Assembly: GCF_003672135.1 (NCBI RefSeq)
Contig: NC_039514.1
Location: 4,836,001-4,900,000, forward strand
DNA length: 64,000 nucleotides
Direction: 5' to 3'
Source of the DNA: Ooceraea biroi
Lineage: Eukaryota > Arthropoda > Insecta > Hymenoptera > Formicidae
Made by a program: the position numbers and the translations under genes. Positions within the stretch are counted from its first letter, which is position 1; every line of letters begins with the position of its first letter. The notes under the pieces were generated by a model. That model had not been told where the DNA came from. It searched no databases and was given only the letters and a program-made list of their open reading frames with translations. Shown piece by piece: positions 55,032-64,000 of this stretch.

Positions 55032-55590
55032 GTTATCAAGCGACGCGGTAGCGTCGCAACGCCAAGTACATAATCAAAAATAAGGTTCCGAACAATGAGA
55101 GTCACTGTATAATATCGAGTGTTACCAATTTTATTGCATAAACGTCGCGCGCTACCAAGTAGCTTATCTGGAATTCATGCCATTTGACAGGTCATATCAA
55201 CTTATGATTAAAATAGCTCAGGAATTAAAGCCGTAATAAAAAATCTAACGGCACTTGTATAATAAAATGTGAATGCGAGCTTTCGATCGCGACCAATGCG
55301 AAAAAGATTGGTGCAGTCAATCCTGAGATATTATAATCGTACGTTAGAATTGTGACGTTCCGTTTTCCGTTTCCATATTCTGGTTCAGACTCACGTACGT
55401 ATGTTCGCACATGCACATACAAAGCGATTTTGTCCCTCAAGCTGCTGTTCACACATGCATGATTTAATTTATTATGAATTAAAAATGATTTTAATAATAC
55501 ATGGGAAATGTTTTATTTTACGATAAAGATATAAATCGCAAATACTATAAAAAATACATAAATTGCAAGTAATTGCAAGCAACATCATCG
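55032..55590 (+). repeat. RepR copy 2, longest
   Basis: Starts ATCAAGCGACGCGGTAGCGT with terminal hairpin, AACGCCAAGTACATAATC, CTACCAAGTAGCTTATCTGG, GATTTTGTCCCTCAAGC, then ATTTTACGATAAAGATATAA and a far end near CATCATCGACGACGAGCG. No coding potential. About 560 bp, probably close to full length. Confidence 0.85.
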
Positions 55591-56213
55591 ACGACGAGCG
55601 TATTACGTTTTCTGCGTTGATGCCGAGTAGTCTAGTAGCAGGGTATCGACTGCCGAGTGGTAGACGGTCGAGACTTTCCGGGTAACGCCCGTGAGAGACA
55701 GAGTCGGGATTGAGGCGAGATCGCGAGAGGGAAGAGGATTTCGAGCCGACGGTAACGACTGTTTCCTAACCGGACAGCGGAACCTCGCAGAAATCACCGA
55801 GGAGGATCTCAAAACTGGGTGCCGAGAAGGTCACCGCGAAGTAAAGGGCTGACTCGCGCGTCCGCTTTCGGAACGGTGCGGTGATGACCGCATCGCGTAT
55901 TGCGTCGTGTCTTTCGTTTGTCGTTGTGGTCATTGACATTGCGTTCGTGTATCTGCGTTGTAGGCGTCCATGTGAGACGGAGTGATGAATCCCTGTATCC
56001 CCGGACGTTCTCGAAATACATTATTATTTTATACAATTGCGTGTGTCTTACTGTCTTCCTTCCAGCGGCCTTATAATACTCTAACTCACGACGGCTGACT
56101 AGTCAAGCTATCGAAGTTTTACGTGCTGATTTCGTGAGCGGCGCAAGTGATTGCGCCTGGCGCCCAATTACCGTATCATTTATCGTGTCGGTGATCGTGA
56201 CCACGAGACTCAC
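55591..56213 (+). repeat. GC-rich block, possible LTR with primer site
   Basis: A GC-rich, non-coding stretch followed by GCCTGGCGCCCAATTACCG at 56157. TGGCGCCCAA resembles a retroelement primer-binding site placed just after an LTR. No LTR ends could be paired, so this is tentative. Confidence 0.3.
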
Positions 56214-58151
56214 AAGTAAACCTACGGAAGTGTCACTCTCCGATTTTTCTGAAATTTGGATATGTTATAATACATGAAAAACTAAGGGACACGTATTTTT
56301 TTTAGCGGCGGAAAAACATTTAGGGGGTGAAACGACCCCCCAAAATGGGGGGTAAAATGGAAAAATTGCGATATCTTTGAGACCAGTGAAGCGATTTTAA
56401 TGATTTTTGGTATGAAAGTATCTTTCGATAGAAGACGAAAATCGGCCTAGGTATGTTGGAAGGGGAGTGAAAATTAGGGGGTGAACTACCCCTAAAGTGA
56501 CCAATTTCTTGCTGCAAAAAATCAGTTTTGATCTGATCGAAGTAAAATCTATTAAAACTTCAAGAGGAAAGCTAATTAAGGAACACGTATTTTTTTGTTT
56601 TGTTTTATATAAATATTTGGGGGGTAAACAATCCCTAAATTGCCGCGTTCGTTTGGCATTGCGCATGAAACACCTTGTGAAACTATATTTTTTAACTGTT
56701 TGATCTTTTTAATATATTGGTTTTTTAAGTCGCTGAATCCGAATCTGAAATCGGATTTTCAAAATTCAATATGGCGGACCAAAACTCGAAAAATTACTTG
56801 AATAGACAGTAACTCGACATGCGACTTTCAAAATACAATAAAATCAACTTTTGACATTTATTGTTAGTAATGTGAAGTGAATTAAACATGTTAAAAATAT
56901 TAATCGTTTATAACAAAATTGTTTAAACAATGTAGCTAAAAAATGAAATGAAAAATGATTAGAGTAAATCTCCTTGCCTCTCACTATTTTCTGTAAGTGT
57001 GTCAGAACACGATTCATTGTTAGAACGCTTATGTACAGGTAACGAAAGATTTTTTTATTTCAATTTTTTTTGTCGTTTTAATTTTTTTTGTGTTTTATTT
57101 CATTAATTTTTTTATTATTACTTTTATTTTATAAATGACTGATTTGACAATTAAATCATTTTTTGTGCATAATATATTTTTAAAAATATATTATGCACAA
57201 AAAATGATTTAATTGTCAAATCAGTCATTTATAAAATAAAAGTAATAATAAAAAAATTAATGAAATAAAACACAAAAAAAATTAAAACGACAAAAAAAAT
57301 TGAAATAAAAAAATCTTTCGTTACCTGTACATAAGCGTTCTAACAATGAATCGTGTTCTGACACACTTACAGAAAATAGTGAGAGGCAAGGAGATTTACT
57401 CTAATCATTTTTCATTTCATTTTTTAGCTACATTGTTTAAACAATTTTGTTATAAACGATTAATATTTTTAACATGTTTAATTCACTTCACATTACTAAC
57501 AATAAATGTCAAAAGTTGATTTTATTGTATTTTGAAAGTCGCATGTCGAGTTACTGTCTATTCAAGTAATTTTTCGAGTTTTGGTCCGCCATATTGAATT
57601 TTGAAAATCCGATTTCAGATTCGGATTCAGTGACTTAAAAAACCAATATATTAAAAAGATCGAACAGTTAAAAAATATAGTTTCACAAGGTGTTTCATGC
57701 GCAATGCCAAACGAACGCGGCAATTTAGGGATTGTTTACCCCCCAAATATTTATATAAAACAAAACAAAAAAATACGTGTTCCTTAATTAGCTTTCCTCT
57801 TGAAGTTTTAATAGATTTTACTTCGATCAGATCAAAACTGATTTTTTGCAGCAAGAAATTGGTCACTTTAGGGGTAGTTCACCCCCTAATTTTCACTCCC
57901 CTTCCAACATACCTAGGCCGATTTTCGTCTTCTATCGAAAGATACTTTCATACCAAAAATCATTAAAATCGCTTCACTGGTCTCAAAGATATCGCAATTT
58001 TTCCATTTTACCCCCCATTTTGGGGGGTCGTTTCACCCCCTAAATGTTTTTCCGCCGCTAAAAAAAATACGTGTCCCTTAGTTTTTCATGTATTATAACA
58101 TATCCAAATTTCAGAAAAATCGGAGAGTGACACTTCCTTAGGTTTACTTGT
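56214..58151. mobile_element. FbV foldback, complete, near-perfect 970-bp arms
   Basis: From ACAAGTAAACCTACGG to GGTTTACTTGT, with the axis at 57183 (AATATATTTTTAAAAATATATT). Arms differ at only a handful of positions. Contains CCCCCCAAAATGGGGGG-type inner hairpins. All open frames are present twice as mirror images and none is a gene. A third partial copy is at 1-155. Confidence 0.95.
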
Positions 58152-58169
58152 CAGACCCGGTGGATAGAG

Positions 58170-58178
58170 AGACGTTGT

Positions 58179-58221
<43 letters not shown>

Positions 58222-58226
58222 GAGAC
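58170..58226 (+). repeat. GA microsatellite
   Basis: (GA)n with a few GG interruptions. Confidence 0.92.
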
Positions 58227-58499
58227 TGAGTTCCGAGCGAAAGAGTGTCGAGAGGACTTGCCGAGGAAAATCTGCATCGTCACGATCACGGTTGTTCGGG
58301 AATAATTATCGTTTTGGTATTTCGCGTGAAATCTGATTTGCGACGCCGCGCCTACGCGCACGGCGGGCCGTAGGCCAGCGACGGCCGTCGCAGACTGTTT
58401 ATTAGAAGCATCAGGCTTTCTCGGACGCCAACAACGACCTCTGGCGGAGGCACAATATGGCGGCGAAATTTAAATTGAAATTTGTTCGGATTTTGATGA

Positions 58500-59285
58500 C
58501 GCACCCTGTATATGGGGGCCGTGAATGTGACCAGGATTGGCCCTCAACGATCAGGAACGGATGGTGTAGCCGATTCCTCCTCACTATCGCTGTTCCAGCC
58601 GCGTGTCTGAGTCCCTTGCTCCTGGGTCGCTCGAACCGTGGTCTGCGTGGCTGTCTCGCGTATTTCTCGTGCCGGTGACGGTAGCAACGGGGATATTGGA
58701 GCGGGAGCCCAGGTGAGGTAGCGCGGGCTGGTGTTTCTCCGGACCCTGATGTCCCAAGGTGTTAGGGAGAGCCGGGGAGGTCGTGTCAACGGCTGCCGAG
58801 GTAGCTCCAGAGGAATCAGCTTCCAACCGCGAAGCTGCAAGCAGATCCTCTGCGGTCGGATCGAAGAAGGTTGGAAAGATTCCCTCTTGGCTGGTGGTGC
58901 GTCGGAGCTAGCCGGTCCGCTGACCTCTTCCTTCCGCGTCTCGGGCTGGTCTCTGCTAGCTTCGGTCGAGGCTGCTATTGCAGTCGGAGTTGGAGCCGGT
59001 ATCCTGCGACCTGGCCGCCGTGGTCTCGTCTGTACTCACTCCACTGCGTCTTATGGACAATCTATTCCTGGTTATGATCTGCCTCTATCTGAGGTAATCG
59101 CCAGAATAATGAGCTGCTCGGCTGTCTCTGGCCCTTTTATTTTCCATGGGGGTGTTTATTTCGTGCGGGAGATGTTATCCCCGAATCTCCCCCTATCGGA
59201 TTGCTCAAGTTGTTTGCTTCTTCGGAGTTGTTTGTCACATTACCTTTCCTTGTGGTGGCTGGCTGCCTATCTGTAGGCACCATGC
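58500..59285. other. GC-rich block, possible retroelement 5' region
   Basis: Just inside GCACCCTGTATATG the sequence becomes GC-rich, with overlapping open frames on both strands: 181 codons at 58731-59276 (+), and a Pro/Thr/Ser-rich frame ending DSEEESATPSVPDR (58544-58840, -). The latter composition recalls gag-like N-termini of non-LTR elements, but nothing could be aligned. I do not claim a gene. Confidence 0.3.
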
Positions 59286-60225
59286 CACCAGTGTTTTTAT
59301 TGTGCTTTACGTTAAAACAGTCAGAAAGTTTTTAAGTTTCACAACGGAAAACAAAATACGTCACAAAAATTAATAATAAGTAACAAAGTATTTATTATAT
59401 GCTCAAAATAAGGAACAAAAAGAGAAAAAAACCAACGAACAGGATAGGATTTGAACTCTCACCGCCAACGCAGGGAGCGCTGACAAAGGGACTACCAGGT
59501 TCTTTCCGCTCGGATTTTAACGAACTTGATATATGTTGTAGAATTGCTCTGGTATAATGATAGGTAAAGCCACTCGACGCATCTCTCAAGTATTCGCGAG
59601 AAAAATTAATTTAAACTTTTCTGTGTTCGGTATGTACCGAGTTGTACAGACGGATGTGATTGGCTATGGTACATTTTGTTCATTGAAAGAAATGTAGGAG
59701 GATGGATAAGTAAGGCTAATTAAAACAAATTAAAACAAAGTTAGAAATATCATAAAACGTAAAAATAAAAATGGTACAATTAAAAAATTATTTAAAATGT
59801 GTTCAAGATGTATATATACATATAAATATGTAAATTATATATAATATATTAGACATAAATATATATAGCGAAAACTGCTATAAAAATATTAATATTATTC
59901 TTAATAATATGTACAATCCATGCAAAAGCAGATAGCAAAAAATTATTAGCAAAAGAAGATTTGAACTCGCACATGCAGCGCTTCGCCGCGTAATTGCCCG
60001 TCGCCTTTCTATCAGATAATGGTCAAAATCTATATCTGCCCCTTTTCTGTTTCTAATATCCATGATGTTATTGTAATATCTCGAGTCAATTAGTTGACTC
60101 GAGTTGACATGGTCAATTTGATTGTCCGTAGCACCATCAGGCGGTACCATGTACTTTTTTATGTATATTCTTATGTTCGAAATATGTGCTAGCAACAATC
60201 ATACTGCTCGACGCAGTAAAAAGTA
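59286..60225. other. Unassigned, two tRNA-like scraps
   Basis: On the minus strand GAGAGTTCAAATCCT (59450-59464) and GCGAGTTCAAATCTTC (59958-59973) look like pol III B boxes in tRNA-like contexts. Otherwise AT-rich. No protein gene. Confidence 0.4.
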
Positions 60226-60560
60226 TTAGGCGTGTCCCATTATCATGTGATTCATTATGTAAGCTAAATCATCCAATGGTGTTGAAGTACTCCGCTTCCT
60301 GGCCAACTTTTGTGTTAGTCTTTTAAAATTAACCTGATGTCATTTCTTGGGTATCTCCAGACTGCGCTTTCTAAGTCATCATAGAAAGCTTCTTTTTCTT
60401 TATCAGGCTTTTTTCAGTAGAGGCAGGAGCGTTTAATATGGAATAGTTAAAGAATTTCCTTTTCAGTCTAATTTTGCACAGTCTCTCTAATGGCCTGACA
60501 GTCAATGACCAAGTTTCTGTTAAGGAATATAAAATCGACGTATTTAATCGATGTTCCTGA
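60226..60560 (-). pseudogene. Non-LTR retrotransposon endonuclease remnant (RTE/CFDP2-like)
   Basis: The minus-strand readings RPLERLCKIRLKRKFFNYSI with LNAPASTE, then in shifted frames NDIRLIL, VGQEAEYFNTIG-like codons and LHNESHDNGTRLI, follow the order of the apurinic-type endonuclease of RTE-class retrotransposons (SERLC-x-x-R-x-K-x-KFFN...NAHAPTE...DIKIILGDFNAKVG-x-E...IG-x-HSLH-x-x-SNDNG-x-RLI). The GDFN catalytic motif is destroyed (KD*). At least three frameshifts or stops. The sequence upstream to about 61100 may belong to the same element but cannot be read. Confidence 0.65.
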
Positions 60561-61804
60561 CCTGCTTCCCACTGGAATTGGTTACCGCAGTCTTCCGAAG
60601 GGTTGCTCAGGTTATTAGAATCCACCAATATAGAGGTAAGGATAGGAATTGAGCAGGAGAGGCTATGTGTCTTTAATAAAGCCATGAATTGCACTTCACT
60701 GCCCCACTTCGGACTCCACTTTAAAGGGATTGTGAGGGAAATAGCGTCCTCTCGTAAACGCCCAGCATAGCAGCGAATCTCCTGGTCAAACGAGTAAAGA
60801 TGACGACCGTGGAGAAAGCCATACTCTTCGCGGTCGCCAAGTCATTGGAGTCTAGTAAATAGAACTGAATAGAAGTTCAAGCCTATCATTGCACGCGGTC
60901 TCAAGAAGGTAGTAGCGGGTTAGTGTGGTTCCATCCCATCATTAAATAATGCTTGAAGAGTTCTTTGCATATCCCTTTGCAAGGAATATTTGTCACGCTA
61001 ACGCGGAGGAAGGGACGCTGTGATGTGTCCGCAAGGATTTCTAGTGCTCCACTTATCAGAGGTAGGTCACCAAGTTTTAATAGGTAAGAGATCCCACACT
61101 ATTCAACTTCCCTTCAGGGATGTTTCTCGAAGATTTCCTGTAGGTATTTTAGCAGAGAAATACAGTTTTATTATATCGCAATGGCACACGTTACACGCTA
61201 TCACAACGGTAGGCAAAGGATTAAAATAAAGTTGCGCGCGCAAAAAACAAAACATTACATATGCACATTAAAGCTGCTTTACAATATAACGAACAAAACC
61301 TTAAAACTACTAAAATCATATTCACAAGTTTCAACATTTCCCCTACGTAAAAAAAGAAAGATTATCTTTCTTAATGGGGATGCAGGGATGGCACAAGGCC
61401 CCTCTCCCGTCCACGTATTCCATTTACCACATTCTAAAGAAATATAATTAATTAAATAAGTGGTAACATTGCTTAGTAGACAATGCAGATCACTGATACG
61501 TGTTTATAAGTAAAATTAAATGCTCTATTAAATGCACATGATATCAGAAAATTACGTTTTTCTCAGTAAACTTTGTTCATTAATAACTTTTTTATTAATA
61601 ACTTTAATGTAATTAATAACTTGTCCTCTCCTAAACACTTTCATACATTTTATTTTTATTATAATATAAGAATAATCATTCTCGAAAAGGTTTGAGTTTT
61701 CGTGTAGCATTTTTATTGTTAGATGTTTACGAAAAATATAATAAATATATTACAGTGAAGAAAGTATTTTCTAGTCTAATAATAACTAAAAAGAGAAAAC
61801 TTAC
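60561..61804. other. Unassigned intron sequence
   Basis: 60561-61230 is GC-richer, possibly more of the non-LTR element. 61230-61804 is AT-rich, adjoining the exon A donor. No gene supported. Confidence 0.45.
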
Positions 61805-62015
61805 CTAATTCTAATAATTCTCTTGTGGTCTGTGGAACATTCAACACGCGATCTTTTATCGTTTCAAAAATAGCACATATTTCGAGATTGTAATTCCAAT
61901 GATGTTTGACAAATTCATCAATGATGAATTTCCGTAGCTCATTTGCATGAATAACAAGATCGCGTTTTGCAATGCTTTGATATAACCTTGTCATCATTAG
62001 GTACTCATTATCAGG
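61805..62015 (-). CDS. Axonemal dynein heavy chain, exon A (N-terminal tail)
   Basis: This 211-nt exon is open on the minus strand. It is preceded by an AT-rich tract ending in TTTGCAG and followed by the donor G|GTAAGT. It encodes about 70 residues starting PDNEYLMMTRLYQ and ending TTRELLELG, in the style of the helical tail of axonemal dynein heavy chains, the ATP-driven motors of cilia and sperm flagella. It starts in phase 0 and ends after the first base of a codon, which is exactly what exon B needs (G plus GT). The upstream exons must lie beyond the right end of the window or in unrecognised sequence. On its own this piece is weakly diagnostic; its call rests largely on joining in frame to B. 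Alternative: another large coiled-coil host protein, less likely. Confidence 0.72.
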
Positions 62016-62335
62016 CTGCAAATATTTTTATTCATATTTTTATTTCATATAATCGCGCATTTCATATAGTTGTAAGAATGGTAAATCCCGTACGCTCGAA
62101 TTCAATAATTTTCTATAACGATTGTAAGAAATGTGCAATAGCGCATGTAATAATTGTACACGATACAAAATGAATATATTTTTATTGCAAACTACTCTAT
62201 ACATGTGCACTTTACTTTAAACACAATTATAATTGAATAAAAAATAATTAATTATGATGAATGATCTATTGGATTAGCTGTTGGAAAAATAGCAAACTAG
62301 CATAGTGACAACCTTGATTATTTGAATAAAGCCGC
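62016..62335. other. Intron sequence upstream of exon A
   Basis: AT-rich, with the exon A acceptor tract. No earlier dynein exon recognised. Confidence 0.5.
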
Positions 62336-62598
62336 ACTACAAAGGAACCTCTCGAACCCGAAAAATCCGATTTTAATGACACTTGGCATAAATATAGATT
62401 AGGTAAATAGATAAATTTAGAAATTTTCTGCTAAAAAACGGTTTGAAGGGGCATAACCACCGTTCAAAGATATAGAGGCTTTCACGTTTTTTCAATATAT
62501 CTCGTAAATCAAATGAAATATCGAAAAATGTTTTATACAAACAGTTTGTAGAACAAATAGCTCTATTTAACAATATTATTCATTTTTCGAAAAAATAT
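62336..62598. repeat. CAAAGGAACC repeat, FbY-like fragment
   Basis: TACAAAGGAACCTCTCGAAC then CTTGGCATAAATATAGATTA follows the layout of 40691 and 3047. Ends at the FbP copy. Confidence 0.45.
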
Positions 62599-63459
62599 GG
62601 TAAATATTCCCTTTAATTTACCTTCCACCAATGACTATGATCTTGACTATGACTTGATACATTACAAAGATTACAGATGTCATCCTCCTGAACAACATTC
62701 AGAAGGTTTTAACCGTCGCTCGTTATTTATTAAACAGTTATTAACAAAAGAAGTTTAATGATTTTGCACGAATTTTCAACTATCCACGCCAAGCAAGAAC
62801 TTGACCTTGACATATATAATAGAGGTCATCCTATTTAGTAATCTGCAGGTTTTCGTTGGTCGTAGTTTATTAAAAAGTTATTAACAAAAGAAGTTTCGAA
62901 AATATAGTAGTTATTTTGAATATTAAAAGGTATAAATGACCATATATGTATATGAACGAAGGAAGGAAAGTCATTTAAAGCAGTGAATCCAAAGAATCGT
63001 TAATATATAGAATAGTTTCTTGTAGTATAAATACAAAGTATTCTTTACTTTACCCAACAGCACAAACAGTTAAATACAAAGTATTCTCTGTTTTAGCCAA
63101 AAACATAAACAGTTAAATAATCTCTGCTTAATCAAAAGCAACTTCAAAAGGATACGATTCCTTATTTAAAAATCATTTAAAGCAGTGAATCGTTAATATA
63201 TAGAATAGTTTCTTTAACTATTCTATAACTTTAACTATTCTCGGGAGTGACGTTTGTAATATATGTCAAATTCAAGTCCTTACTTCGTGTGAAAAGGCGG
63301 AAATCCATACACAACTACTGAACTTATTTTGTTAATAACTTATTAACGAACAACGAGCGACGCCTAAAACCTCTTGAAGGTCACTCAGGAGGGTGACCTT
63401 GACAACATATGTCAAGGTCAAGGTCATTGGTGGAGGGTGACCAAGAGTAAATAATTACC
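62599..63459. mobile_element. FbP foldback, diverged copy
   Basis: GGTAAATATTCCC at the left, TAAATAATTACC at the right, with inverted CCACCAATGACTATGATCTT / AAGGTCAAGGTCATTGGTGG. The centre lacks the GC-rich hairpin and has three direct copies of AACAGTTAAATA-type sequence (62990-63220). Preceded by AAAAATAT, as at 24305. No second AAAAATAT follows it. Confidence 0.8.
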
Positions 63460-63675
63460 CAAATCAAACTTATCTGAATATTCATCGCATCGCTATTAAT
63501 GACAACGCATGAGGTGAGCTCACCGAGACGGCCGCAGAGTCTGAACAAGCCCCATAAAACAACAATCGTAACCAAGAGAATCAAATATCAATAAAACGTT
63601 GCTAAGAGTTCAAAGCGTTTAACAATAAAATGAAATGCAACACTCCTACCAATAAAACTAAACAGATTTACCAAC

Positions 63676-63879
63676 AAACATTTAGGTATGAGAAAACTGA
63701 CTGCGCGATGGATGCCACGTTTGCTAATATTGAACCAAAAACGCATTCGACACAAGATTTCAAAGTGTTTGAACCGGTTCAAGCGGAATACAAAGAATTT
63801 CTTGCGTCGACTCGTGACTGTTGAAGAAACATGGATCTGTCAATACACATGTAAAAGGAAGGAACAGTCAAAACTGTAG
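63676..63879 (+). pseudogene. Mariner transposase fragment
   Basis: MRKLTARWMPRLLILNQKRI, then SKCLNRFKRNTKNFLRRLVT, VEETWICQYT and KEQSKL. This is the mariner block around the first catalytic residue (KLSARWVPRLL-x-x-x-QK...RRLVTVDETWIHHYTPE-x-KQQSKQW). The catalytic D of DETW is E here. A stop follows at KL*, and TLRRVLFATTP-type sequence continues briefly. Upstream and downstream parts are lost or outside the window. It differs from the two other mariners here and is closer to irritans/mauritiana-type wording. Confidence 0.8.
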
Positions 63880-64000
63880 ACTTTGCGACGCGTATTATTT
63901 GCGACGACTCCGCATGAACTAGCCCACGTTCCGCCGTAGTCGTGAGGAGTCACGGGCAAGTGATAGGCACAAAATCGAATGACCTGTGAGGACCAGTCCG
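63880..64000. other. Window end, unassigned
   Basis: A little GC-richer, possibly the 3' part of the mariner fragment or its flank. Not recognisable. Confidence 0.4.

Noticed and set aside
56157..56176. TGGCGCCCAA as proof of an LTR retroelement
   Set aside because: No LTR pair, polypurine tract or coding region could be found. Kept only as a tentative note.
58148..58336. Arg/Glu-rich frame across (GA)n
   Set aside because: It is a translation of the microsatellite.
58731..59276. 181-codon plus-strand frame as a gene
   Set aside because: No recognisable domain, GC-rich sequence open in several frames, antisense frame equally good; no splice or start context.

Overview
This window is transposon-rich, AT-rich animal DNA, most likely from an insect and quite possibly an ant or other hymenopteran. 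The grounds are spliceosomal introns, several mariner/Tc1-type transposons, a Penelope-like retroelement and runs of the insect telomere motif TTAGG. There is no bacterial gene organisation. The species call is inference.

The only host gene I recognise is an axonemal dynein heavy chain on the minus strand. Five exons of its N-terminal tail/linker region can be placed: 61805-62015, 50306-50579, 48505-48885, 35162-35247 and 16913-17067, in transcription order. Splice sites and reading phases agree for A-B, B-C (through a GC-AG intron) and D-E, but not for C-D. The introns are 11.2, 1.4, 13.3 and 18.1 kb, and nearly everything else in the window is repeat DNA lying in or beside them. No other host gene could be supported.

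Layout: 1-5514 holds small inverted-repeat elements with TACAGGG ends. 6274-7396 is a decayed pogo-like transposase. 8211-9038 is a THAP/coiled-coil remnant. 9279-9973 is the end of a Penelope element. 10710-16350 is a row of Tc1/mariner-like elements abutting at TATACAGGG junctions. 16913-17067 is dynein exon E. 17600-22450 contains minisatellites, a Harbinger-like palindrome and a CTAG-rich element. 22800-27830 is nested foldback repeats. 28118-34770 holds a DD42D transposon, a mariner and another DD41D transposon. Exon D follows at 35162-35247 and a solo LTR-like element at 35432-37086. 37310-40060 is Penelope plus foldback DNA. 40691-48362 is a very large foldback carrying a second pogo-like transposase with several nested foldbacks. 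Exons C and B (48505-50579) flank a 1.27-kb mariner. 50898-60560 is mostly foldback repeats, with a remnant non-LTR endonuclease. Exon A is at 61805-62015, and the window ends in more repeats and a mariner scrap.

I use local labels for repeat families that recur here; they are not database names: FbP (ends GGTAAATATT, GC-rich inner hairpin, 8-bp target duplication), FbF (ends TGAGATCCC), FbQ (subterminal GCGCCAAGTATACGCGC), RepR (terminal GCGACGC hairpin), FbV, FbW, FbX and FbY. The most unusual signals are terminal hairpins that vary with compensating base changes next to a shared CGCCAAGTA motif, hammerhead-like motifs with covarying stems at Penelope tails, and a TGA codon shared at the same site by two diverged pogo-like transposase copies. 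All homology statements are from memory of protein families; no search was run.
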